Origin: Paenibacillus xylanexedens
GTDB lineage: Bacteria; Bacillota; Bacilli; Paenibacillales; Paenibacillaceae
Assembly: GCF_001908275.1 (NCBI RefSeq)
Contig: NZ_CP018620.1
Span: 5,766,001 to 5,830,000, forward strand
Direction: 5' to 3'
DNA length: 64,000 nucleotides
This document shows, in pieces, positions 1 to 13,000 of this stretch (position 1 is the first letter of the stretch; each line of letters begins with the position of its first letter). Under the pieces are notes generated by a model. The model did not search any database. It was not told the origin of the DNA and saw only the letters and a program-made list of their open reading frames with translations. The translations under genes were made by a program, and so were the position numbers.

Positions 1-1010
1 TTCCTGTATGCCATCATATTGTGCCGAGAGGGAAGAATCATGTGTAAGTGCCATAAAGTTAATGCTGTGTTGCTTCGTAAATTCCAGACGTTCCAACAGA
101 TCTTCCTGTGTGAATTCACTGTCTACCAGCACTGGAATCAGATCTAGGAATTCTCCCACATAATCATAGTAGGATTCTTCACCATACTCCCTTCCGTAAT
201 GCACCAGGGCTATTGGCAATTGGCTTATGTTCAGATAAGCCGCAATGATGTTGGCAAAAGTTTCAAAGCATGTCCACCAAACATCTGCAGGCTCCTTCCC
301 TGCAAGGGACAACTCGACAGTCATCGCTGAAGGCAACAATGTTTCTGTTTCCTTCAACTTGTTCATGACGATGGCGTTACATCTATTCCATGCCTGAAGC
401 GAAAATTGTTTCTTCATTTCATCTTCTGATACCCCTAAAGGGCCATGAGACAGAAAATTTACATAATCCTCATAATTTCGTACTTGGTACAGAAGATCAC
501 TCTCGATCTCTATACCTTGCGGTCTATATAATGCCTTCGACTCAAGTTGCTGCTTGATGATCTGGGCACTCATACCATCAAACGCAAGGTGATCAAAACT
601 CCAAATCAGCTTATGCTCCGTGGCTCCTGTACGCAAAATACACAGACGCCAAGGTAGTTCCTTCAACGTATACGTTTTGTGTAACAGAGACTGAACCAGT
701 TTGTACTCCAACTGCTCAATCGTAGTCGAAGCATAATGACGAATATCAAGATACGGGATAAGCTGTTGCAGCATGTCCGCCGCTAACGATATATCACATG
801 GATGCCAATACAATTGTTCTTCCTCATATATCATGCTGTGCAGCAACTGATGCCGGGATATAACCCCAAGAATCAGGTGTTTTACAGCTTGTTCATTCAA
901 TTCGCCTTCCAGCGTTGTTGTAAATCCGCTTGCTCGTGAAGTCGTAGAAGCATGTGCTTGTTGAATTGGAGATAGTGGGAATTGACCCATAGGGGGCATG
1001 CCCGCCATAA
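1..1010 (-). other. Megasynthase C-terminal condensation-like domain (runs off window)
   Basis: After the last carrier domain and a linker of about 60 residues, the protein continues with a condensation-superfamily domain opening with FPLSPIQQAH near 995. Its active-site motif near 580 reads DHLAFDG. The first His of HHxxxDG is Asp, but the catalytic second His, the Asp and the Gly remain. The next domain lies outside the window, so it is unclear whether this begins a sixth module or is a terminal condensation or cyclisation domain. Confidence 0.72.
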
Positions 1011-4000
1011 AAGATGAAACCTGATTGCAGCTGTTTAAGACATGCAGGACCAGGCTGTCCAGTTGTTTCTCATGAAGTGTTATGTCCTGTGGTATGACTA
1101 TCGGGGACTGAATATGCAGGCTATCTTCGGACCAAACTGACGCCGGAGGATTAATATCTACCAATTTGGCAAGTCCTCTAACTGTCGGATATTGGAATAA
1201 TTCGTTCACATTGATGGCAATTCCTTCTTTTGCCAAAATTTGAGTGAATGCAATCGCTTTGAGCGAATGCCCCCCATTTTGAAAGAAGTGATCTTCCACA
1301 CCAATGCCTGGATTACCCAGGATCTGTCGCATGGCGGCAAGAATGACACGCTCTGTTTTTGTCCGAGGTGAACTCATCTCCAGAGACCTCTGCTGCTCTT
1401 CAACCAAATGCTCGGACAATGCCCTTCGGTCCACTTTGCCATTGGCATTAATCGGAAGATGATCCATTCGAATAATTCGTGCAGGCACCATGTACTCTGG
1501 CAGCTGCTGGTGAAGTTCTCTTCGAATATACTCAGCATCTGCTCCAGTATCGGTTGTATAAAAAGCGGCAATGTATAGACTTCCTGATGGTTCTGTAGCT
1601 GTCATGACAAAGGCATCACGAACTCCCGAAAGACGCTCCACGCAGTTGCCTATCTCCGATAACTCAATGCGGAAACCTCTAATTTTGACCTGGAAATCCG
1701 AACGTTCAATAAAAATCAGACTGCCGTCAGCCAGACGTTTGACGATGTCACCTGTCCGATACATTCGTTCTCCCTTGCGGAAGGGATCATCAAGAAAGTG
1801 TTTTCGGGTAAGATCCTCACGGTTAAGATATCCAATACCCACCGCATCCCCACTGATATACAGTTCCCCTGGAACGTTGGGTGGCACAGGCTTCAGCTCA
1901 TCATCCAGAACATACAAAGCTGTGTTAGACAGGGGGGAACCTATGGGCAGTGAGCCAGTATAAGGCTCTGTTTGCTGTAATAAGTGGTAGGAGGCAAAAA
2001 AGGTTGCTTCCGTTGGCCCATATCCATTTAACAGCCTGCCCGGCCCCACGCATGCAAGCGCTTTGTTGGCATGACTCACCGATGCAGCTTCACCACCAAA
2101 CATCACTATACGCACATTCTTCAAGCAATCAGCATCCCAATCCACCAGCATATTAAACAAGGATGTCGGAATATAAAATACTGAAATCCGTTGCTGTCGG
2201 ATGACATCCGCCAAACGAGCCATATCCAAAATGGTCTCTTTTGAGATTAATACAAGAGTAGCGCCATTTATTAATGAAGCAAAAATATCGAAAATAGAAC
2301 CGTCAAACGCATAGTTAGAAATTTGCAGGATACGATCCTCTGGCACGACGGTGACAAAATTACTATTTTTCATGACTTTGGTCACATTGCGATGACTCAT
2401 CACAGTCCCTTTTGGGGTTCCTGTTGACCCTGATGTATAAATGATATAAGCCGGGTCAAGAGCAGTCTTGTTCATATGTTCAACGGGCTCCTGCATGTCT
2501 CCTGAATCAAATGCTGCCAGTTCATCTGCCGGCACGATACAAGGAACTACAGATTGCCATGTCGAGGCATACGCCGTTTCAGTCAATAACACAGCCGCAT
2601 CGCAATCTTGCAAAATAAATTCAATTCTCGATGGCGGCGAAGCCGGGTCGATCGGGACATAACTGCAACCCACTTGGAGTGTAGCAAGAATACTGATCAT
2701 CTGGTTCGGTCCACGGTCCAGAATGAGAGCAATACTGGAGCCTGATTTCACCCCTTGTCCAAGCAATCTGAACGCCAGCCACTGAACACGTTCATACAGA
2801 TCCGCATAGCTCCATTCACCGTCTTCCCAGACCAATGCTGTCTTCTGTGCATCCACATGAACTTGTTCCTCGAACAATTGGGAAATGGTCGCATCTCGCG
2901 GATACTGGGCGGCATTATCGTTGACTCCATACAGCAGCCATTCCTCTTCCTCCGGTGTAGTGAGCTTAATCTGACCAATTCGTTCATTATCCCCTGTTAT
3001 GATCTGAGACAGGATATACCGGAATTTATCCAGCATCCGTTCCATGGACTCCGCTTTAAACAAATCTGAGCGATAGTCAAGTTCAACCGTGTAACATTGT
3101 TTATGCTCGACCAGTGTCCAAGTCAGATCAAATTTGGCATCCACCTTACCTTCGACCCATGGTTCAAGCATCAGTTCCCCGGCTTCAGGATCATCGGTTC
3201 CCATATTAATGTAATTTAGCACCACATCAAATAGGGGGTTGCGGCTTAAATCACCGAATAGACCAAGTTGTTCCACCAGTGCTTCATAAGGATAATGCTG
3301 ATGCTCATAACAGGATAACAGCTTGCCACGCATCTCATTCAAATACGTCTCTGTGGACCATTCTCTGTCCATGCTGGTGCGAATGGCAAGCATGTTCACG
3401 AACATACCCATAACGTTATTGAGTTCTGGCTTCTCGCGCCCCGCAACCGCTGTACCTACGACCAAGTCGTCTTGACCCGTATACTTCCAGATTAATAGAT
3501 TCAAAGTTGCCATGAACAACATATAGGGTGTAAGCCCTTGTTGAGTACAGAAGTCATTGACCTGTGTGCTTAACGACTCACCCAGTTCAATGGAACGTCT
3601 GTCTCCGCTGTAGGATGACGCGCCATGTCTCGGGAAGTCTGTTAGCAATTCAACCGGGGCAGGCATGTCCTCGAATTCCCGTATCCAAAACTCGGCGTCT
3701 TCAACAGATTGTCCATGTGACGCAACTTCATCACGCCATTCCGCATAATCCTTATACTGGATGTCAAGAGATTGCAATGTTTCTCCTCTGTACATGCGTG
3801 CAAAATCCTGCATCAGGATCGCAATGGAACTCTGATCCGAAATGATATGATGCATATCGATGAATAAGATGTGTTCCTCTTGAGAAAGGCGAATGAGCTT
3901 AACACGAACCAATGGTGCGCTGGTCAGATCAAAAGGCTTGATCCATTCCATGACCTGCTCTAACCCTGCCGTTTCTAATTCCAGCAACTCCACCACGCTT

Positions 4001-7000
4001 GGAACCTGATCCTCGACAACCTGGAAAAGCTCACCGTCAATCATTTCAAACCTGGTACGGAATGCTTCATGTCTCTCTACCAGTGCATCCATTATTACTC
4101 TGAATTGGGTAGGGTCAAGTTTTCCCCTTACCATATAAGAGGTGGCGAGATTGTACGCCGTACTCTCACCTTTCATCCACTCATGCACCACATACATTCT
4201 TCGCTGTGCAGAAGTGGTCTTGTATTTCTCTTTCTTAGTTACAGGCAAGATTGGGTCCACTGAATCAGAGTCACTTGTAGCCTGATGTTCAGCAATCCAT
4301 TGAACCATGTGTTCAAATACAGAATGATCAAAAACCTCTTCCAGCCCCAAATTCAGTCCAAACATTTCTTTAATCCTCGACGCCAAGGAAATCGCTTTTA
4401 AAGAATGACCTCCAAGCTCAAAGAAATCATCTTCAAGGCCGACTGCTCCATTACCAAGCAACTCCTGCCACAATTGCGATAATACATGCCTTATCTCATC
4501 ATCAGTCCGTTGAACCCTGACTTTCCCGGATGGAGATTGGTCTAATGCTGCGATAGAACCCGCTGCAACCTGCGACATACCTGCAAGCTGATACAACGCA
4601 ACATCATGTTGATGAACAATGGGGTCAAAGGAATACGTCGGCAGCGAGATTTTCTGCCTACGCCCCGTTCCGTTTAACTGTTCCCAATCCAACTCCATGC
4701 CAGAGCACCAGCAAAAAGCAAGTACTTTCATTAAATACACGTCTGCCTCAAGCAAGCTCTGACGATCTCCAGTAAGAGCTATGATGTTTGGCTCTGAAAA
4801 TGAATCCGGGGCTATTTGTTCTGTATCCTGCTGCTGATTCGAAACGATCCACAGCGCATGCCCAGCAGATTCAGAAAGCGTCTTGCGATTTAACAGTGTA
4901 AACAGGAAATTTGGAGATAACAGTGGTGCAATACTCGACGCATGGTCTGTTACAGTTGCATCTGTCATCCTTCCTGTCAAAGCATCTGACAATGCTCCTT
5001 CTTCTAGTGACCAATGCTCCAGATTGTATAAAAGCCCCACGGCATGTACTGGATCAAGTGCATCACTAATAACCAACCCCACCAGTTCGCCAACGCCTTG
5101 TCCACAGACAGCATCCGGCTTGATACCAAGCTGCATCACGGTTTTATAAAGAGCATATTGCACAACAAAGCATTGCATGCGCTCAAGCCTTGAATCAGTT
5201 AACGATCGCCCTATGCCTTGGCGAATGGCATACTGTTCCTTGGACTCAAAGAGGTTCAGTATCTCTTCAAAGTGCTGTTTGAATATCTCTGAGACCTGGC
5301 TGCGATACACAGAAGCATATAGTTCCCGAATCTTGCGCGCTTCCCAACTTGCATTTCCGCTGAGGTAAAACATGACCTTAGGCTTCCCATTCATCACACT
5401 TGCCTGTGTCTCGAACTCTACAGACTGCTCGCTTGGCGGAATATAACCGTCTACAACGATTAGTGCTTTACGATGAATGAATCTGCTTCTTCCCTTCTGT
5501 AGCGTCCACGCAGCATTGGGCAACTGCTCCGGCAATGCATGCATCGCCTGTAGAACCGAATCGTACGTGCGTTCCAGCGCAGATTCACTTTTGGCCGAGA
5601 AGGGCAGCAGAAGCAATAACTCATAATTGGCTTGGCTCTCTTGAACAGGAGGCTGCTCCAGAATGACGTGAGCATTGGTCCCCCCGATCCCAAACGAACT
5701 GACACCTGCTCGCAGGATGCGCTTCGCGTCTTCTAATGGCTGTGGCTCCCTGTTGATATAGAAGGGACTATGCTCCAGCTCCAACATCGGATTCGTCCGA
5801 TTCATGTGAATCTGTGGCGGAACCACCCGGTGATAAAGCGTCAGTACGGTTTTAATAAAACCGGCGACACCTGCTGCCGCATCAAGATGCCCAATATTGG
5901 CTTTCACAGAACCTAGAGCACAATAATTTCTACGATCTGTTCCCCATGACTGCCTGAGCGCTTCAATTTCAATCGGGTCCCCCAGTTTGGTTCCTGTTCC
6001 ATGCGCCTCCAGATAGGAGATCTCTTTTGGAGACACTCCCGAACGATGCAGGGCTGATTGAATAACCTTGACCTGCCCGGCCACACTCGGTGCCGTATAT
6101 CCAATTTTGTCCATGCCATCATTATTAATCGCTGAACCTTTAATGACTGCATAGATATGATCTCCATCTCTCTGAGCATCGCGGAGTGACTTGAGCACAA
6201 CCATTCCGCATCCATTACCAGACACCGTACCAGATGCCTGCTCATCAAACGGTCTGCAATGACCATCTTTTGAATAAATCATGCCTTCATGCCAGTGATA
6301 ACCTTCTTTGAGCGGATAGGAGATAGAAACACCTCCCGCAAGTGCCACATCACACTCCCCCCGAATCAGCGATTCAGCAGCTTGATGGATAGCGACCAAA
6401 GAAGTCGAACATGCGGTCTGTACGGCCATACTCGGCCCTCTCAGATTTAATTTGTGAGATACCCGAGTTGTAATATAGTCCTTTTCATTTAAAGTCATGG
6501 CTTCAAAAGCCTGTAGCAAATTACCGGAACGACCGAGAAATTGCACCATCCATGGTAAGCTTAGTCCACTTCCCGCAAACAATCCTATAGATCCCTCATA
6601 ACTGTAAGGATCACACCCGGCATGCTCAAGCGCCTCCCATGAGCACTGATGCAGCAGCCGTATTTGCGGATCCATCATGTTGGATTCCTGATGCGGATAT
6701 TCGAAAAATCCGGAGTCAAAATACTCAGTATCTTGCAGTACACCTTTGGCCCGTACATAATCAGGATGTTTGAAGTCTTCCGGTCGTACACCCGCAGCGG
6801 TTAGATCCTCCTCATTCAGACGGGTGATACCATCCTTACCTGCCATTAGGTTATTCCAGAACTCATCAATATTTCTTGAGCCGGGAAAATGCCCTGCCAT
6901 GCCAATGACTGCGATATCCGACGAAGAAGGAATTCTGCTACTGTGTTCTGAAGCAAACGGGATACTCTGTTCCGGTCTGCTCTGCTCCACTTTGCTGTGT

Positions 7001-10000
7001 TCAACTGTGCTCATTACATACTCTTTTGGAGCTGTTGTCGGGTCAGGGTTCGTAACAGGATATCCAGCCGAAGCGATATGTCCGCTCTCCTCTTGTACCT
7101 GTTGTGTAACTGTCGGCAGCATCTGCTCAGCCACCAGATGATTGACCAGTGATGCAATAGAGGAATGCTCAAACAATTGCACCAGCGGAACGCTTTTATC
7201 CAGATAGGCATTCAGGCGATTATTGATCAGAATAAGCCCCAGCGAGTTGCCTCCGATGTCAAAAAAGTGATCATGGATATTAACCGTATCCAGATTCAAC
7301 ATTTCCTTCCACGCTGCAATGAGCATCTGCTCCAGATCAACCTTTGCCCGCTCGATTCCTTGAATGGATGAGCCATAAACCAGAGCCGGATTAGCTTTCT
7401 CTCCCGTTTCAAAATCAGCCAGACGAAGGGCATTGCGATTCAGTTTGCCATTAGGCAGCACAGGCAGATTTTCCAGACGAATCAAGCGAGAAGGCATCAT
7501 GTAGTGTGGAAGCCGCTGCTTTAACCAAGTCCGAAGCTGTACGTCTTCATCTTCCATAACGGAAGGCCCAAACCCAGGCTTCAGACTGTAGAAAAGGATT
7601 AATTGCAATGAATGTGGCTCGGCCCCTTCTACCTTAACGACAGCCTCCTTTACACGTTCATGGCTCATCGCCGCCTGCTCAATCTCGTTCAGTTCAATCC
7701 GGTAGCCTCGAATCTTCACCTGCTGATCCAACCGTCCCATTAACTCAACATCCCCATCCGGCAGTATACGGGCCAGATCGCCAGTTCGGTATAAACGGCC
7801 TCCCAAAACATTGGGGTTTGCAATGAATCGGGCATCGGTCTCAGCTGCATTGTGCAGATAACCGCGGGATAATCCTTTTCCTGCAATGCACAGCTCTCCA
7901 TAGCTGCCAGGTGGCAGTATTTCACCTTCATCATTCAGAATATAAATCTCTGTATTGGTAATGGGCTTGCCAATGGTAATCGCAGTTGTGTCATTCAATT
8001 CTTTGGTCGTTGACCAGATCGTAGTTTCCGTTGGTCCATACATGTTAAAGATTCGAGCAGGCGTAAGCCGCTTCAGATCGGTGAGGAGTCCCACAGGGAC
8101 ATTTTCCCCTCCGGTAAGAACACACCGCAGATTGCCCAGCGCCTGAGCGAATTCCGGGTTTTCTACAAATGCCTTAATGCGTGAGACCGTGCTAAGAATG
8201 TGCGTAATACCATGTTCACGTATTCGACGTGAAGCAAGAGCCGGGTCAAGCTGCTCCTGCTCATTGGCCAGATACAGCGAATATCCGGTGCATAATGGTG
8301 TCCACACTTCAAATCCGAAAATATCAAAAGATATGGTCGTTACACTGATGATGCGATCTGTCTCATGTGCAAAAATATGTCGGTGCCTGATGTCCTCAAC
8401 AAAATTGACCATCGCCTCATGAGTAATCATGACCCCTTTGGGACGCCCCGTTGATCCTGAGGTAAAAATCACACAGGACAGGTCCGAAGACAGGAAGCTT
8501 ATGTCCGGGTTAACGGATGAACGCACATCCTGGGCAGTTGGATCATACACAAATCGCTCTCCGCTAAAAGTCACTGTTTCTTCTTCATCAGGCGTACACA
8601 GCAGTACGTTCATCCGGCTGTCTTCGATCATATTCACGATGCGCTGCGACGGAAAAGCAGGGTCCAGAGGCACATAAGCCGCCCCAGCTTTCAGCACTGC
8701 CAATAGCATAATGATCAATGATTCATCTCGTCTGGATAATATGCCCACAGGTTCATCCCGGCGCACACCTTGATCAATCAGCTTCCAAGCCAGCGTATTA
8801 GCTTTTTCATTAAGCTCCCTGTAGGTAAAAGAGGCTCCGGATGATACAAGGAGAGCTTTCTTGTCTGGTGTGTGTTCTGCCTGCAGCTCGAACAGCCGAT
8901 GCAGACCCACCGCAGGAGTGTAATCCAGACGTGGACCAGCAAGACGATGGACTGGGTGCTCATGAGAAATGTTTCTCTCAAACAGTTCGCTCACAGACAG
9001 GTCAGGCTGTTTTACAACCTCTTGGCAGAGTCCGATAAACTCCTGCATCATACCTTCAACTGTGTCCCGGCGGAACAGATCCAGCGAGTATTCGATATAT
9101 CCTTCAATCACCTGCTTCTCCCTGTTTTCTTGACAGGTCATTAACAGATCATAAGTAGACGTACCCGTCTCCACCGGAAAAGAACTGAATTGCAAACCAT
9201 GAAGTTCAAGTCCATGCAAATCCATGTTCTGATAATCAAAACAAACATCAAATACCGGATTTCGGTTCAACTCACGTGTCACGCCCAGTTGTCCCACAAG
9301 CTCATTAAACGGATATTCCTGATACGCAAAAGCATCCAGTGTATGTTGTTTAAGTTCGCGTAAAAAATCAGTGTACGTACGATCAAACGTTGGAAAATTC
9401 CTCATCGCAATCATATTGACAAACATGCCAACCGTCTCTTTCCACTCTTCTTGCATCCTTCCTGCAACAGGCGTTCCTACCACAATGTCCTGCTGACCTG
9501 AGCGGTGTGCAAGAAGAAGATTCCACACACTTAGCATTACCATATACATGGATGCTTCCGATGAGGAAGCCAGCTCGTGCAAGTCTTGTGTTAACGAACG
9601 ATTCAACGTGAAATGAAGACGTCCCCCTTGCATGGATCGCTGTGATGGACGCTCCTGGTCAAGTGGAAGTTCCAGCACAGGTAAAGAAGGGCCAAGATGG
9701 TCCAGCCAGTACGTTTGATGTGAAATGTATTCCTGTGAAGCGAGACGCTGCTGCTGCCATACCGCGTAATCTTTGTACTGCAATCGGACTGCTTGCTCTT
9801 TGCCAAAATATAAATCATTGAAGTCACGAGTGATGATTTCGACAGATGTACCATCCGCGATAATATGGTGAATATCAAAGAATAGCAGGTGCTTGCGCTC
9901 GCCTATCTTAATCAGTTCAACCCGCATAAGCGGAGCACTCCCCAGATCAAAAGGACGAATCAATGTCTCGATCATCGCAGGCAACTCTTGGTCATCTGCC

Positions 10001-13000
10001 ACATGTTGCTCTGCATAACCCATACTTAAGCGAACCGAAGGTTGGATGATCTGAACGATCTGACCACCCCGTATCTCAAACGATGTTCTGAGCGCCTCAT
10101 GATGCTGCATCAACTTCTGCAAAGCAGCCTCAACTCTTATACGGTCCAATTCACCTTCAATAATGGTTGCAGACGGTAGGTTGTAGGCCGTATTGCCTGG
10201 ATCAAGCATCGCTTGTGTGAACATACGCATCTGTGCAGAAGAGATTGGATACGCATCCATAGTGGGTGCAGATTGAATGGTCTGTTGGTCCACTTTTGGT
10301 TTCGCCATGACATAGAGATGCTCCGCCAGTTGAATAGGCGTTGAATGATTGAAAATATCTGCTACCTCAGGCTGAATTCCTAAATGAGATCGGATCCATG
10401 CAGACAAGCTGACTGCTTTGAGAGAATCTCCTCCAACCGCAAAGAAATTAACCTCTTCATCTAGATCATCGATGCCAAAAATCGTTCGATATGCGTCCAG
10501 GACAATCTGTTTCAGTTGGTCTGAACCACCAGTATAAACTGTCCCTTTTACTAGAGTAGAGCCACTTCCCTTACCCAGATCTGCATGCTGCCTATCATCC
10601 CCGGTACCCATTCCTTTCACTGCTGATGAGCCAGAAAGAGAAACACCGACAGGATAGGATTGTTTGTTGAAAACATAAGTAGGCAGAGAGCATTTCCGTC
10701 GTACCGTCTGCCCTTTGAGCACCTTCCAGTCCGGTTCAATGCCTTCGCACCATAACTCCGCAAGTCTGCGGTTCACATAGATACTGTCCTGCTCCGTCTC
10801 CCTTACGTGACGTAGCATATTCAGTACCGTCTGGGAATCTCTTGATAGACTGTGCTGTCTGGCAAAGGAGCTTAGCGTTCGTCCTGCACCTACTTCAATT
10901 AATACAGCCCGTTCATCCTTTAACACTTCAGCCAGGTTTGATTCAAACAACACCGGCTGTAAAATATGGCGGGACCAATAGTCAGGTTGTGTGATTTCAT
11001 CGCCAAGCGCCCATGTTCCACTGGTGTTGGACAGTAATGGGATCTGTGGGTTATGAAGTGAATGCTCTGCTAAATAACGTCTAAATTCCTCGGCGGCCTG
11101 ATTCATCATTGGCGTATGGAATGCATGGGAAGTCTTCACACGAATGCACTTCCAGCCCAGTCCCTCAGCCTTGGCTTCCATCCGTGAAATGGCTTCAGCT
11201 GTCCCACCAATTACACTGGAACCTGTAGTATTCACCAGAGCAAGCCACACGTCTTCATCCAGTTGTGACTTCACCTGCTGTGCATCCGCCATAATGGCAA
11301 GCATAACCCCGGGTTGTTGTTGCTGCATCAGACGTCCGCGAAGTCGAACTAACTTGACAGCATCTCCGAGTTCGAATACACCCGCTACCGCTGCAGCAGC
11401 CAATTCACCAATGCTGTGCCCGATCATGCCATCTGGCTTGATGCCCAGATCCAGCAGCGACTTGGCCAGCGCATAACTTGTCATGAACAGTGCGAATTGG
11501 CTGTACTCTGTCTGGTTTATTCGCTCAGGCTGCTGATCCCCGTATACAACGGACAACATATCTTCTCGTTCTTCCGCAGGCAGAAGGTCCAATATTTCCT
11601 GAATATAACTTCTGAAGATTGGAGCTAGGCCTGCTTGCTCTGTAGATCTGTATAGTTCTGCACCCATTCCCTGATACTGACTGCCCTGTCCGGGGAACAT
11701 AAAGTATACGGGACGAGTGCCTTGAGCCGAATGGTATACGCGTGCTTTCCCCAGCTGCTGTATCAGCTTGTCCGGATTATCCTTCCATGTCTTATCCAGA
11801 ATGAGTGCCTTACGATACGCAAAAACAGATCTACCTGATTGCAAGGTCCACGCTGCGTTGGATACAGATTGATCCGGCTGCTGAGTCAGATGTTCCATAA
11901 TCCGTTCAGCGGTGCGGTTCAGCGAGTACTCTGTTTTGGCGGAAAAAAGCAATATATTTACGTCATCATCTGGACTACACTTCTCCATCTCGGGAGCCTC
12001 CTCCAATACCATGTGAGCATTCGTGCCCCCCACACCAAATGAATTGATTCCTGCGCGCATGACTCCAACATTGCCCTGTTTCCAGTTCACCCCTTGTGCA
12101 TTAACTTTAAAAGGCGTATTCAAAAAATCAATTTTGGGATTAGGCTGCTCATAATTCGCTGTTCCAGGGATATAGCCTTGTCCAAGACTGAGCGCTACCT
12201 TGATTAAACCAACCACACCTGCGGCTGTATCCATATGTCCCACATTGCCTTTGACCGAACCCAAATAGCAAAATTGCTTTTGGTCGGAAGCAAAGGCCCG
12301 AGTTAACGAGTTTACTTCAATTGGATCACCAAGCAACGTTCCCGTACCATGTGCTTCGATATAACTCACCGTTTCCGGGTCTACTCCAGCTACCTTATAA
12401 GCATCCTGAATGACTTCAGCCTGTCCGCTTACGCTAGGAGCAAGAAAACTGAGTTTCTCTTGTCCGTCATTGTTAATTGCTGAGCCTTTGATGACCCCGT
12501 AGATATGATCTCCGTCCCGCAGTGCATCGGTTACCCGCTTCAGCACCACAATTCCCATACCATTGGAGAAGACGGTTCCACTGGCTGCCGCATCAAATGG
12601 ACGACAGTGTCCATCTGTGGAGAACATCATGCCATCCTCAAATATGTAACCCCCTTCATTGGGCAACTCCACGGTGATCCCACCAGCCACAGCCACATCA
12701 CATTCTCCAACGATCAAAGATTGACATGCCAGATGAGGTGTAACCAATGAAGTAGAACATCCCGTAAGAGCGGTATAGGCCGGCCCTTTTAAGTTCAGCT
12801 TATAAGCCATTCGGGTAGCGAGAAAATGATTGGTGCTGAGGGTAAATGCTTCGTATTTACTGCTATAGTTAGCATCGTTAAAAAGCACTTGACGGTACCA
12901 TTCGAAGTCATCGGACCCGCCAAGGAACACACCCACCTTACCCGCTTCATCCGGTCTGCAGCCTGCATCCTCCAGCGCTTCCCATATTCCCTGATACAAA

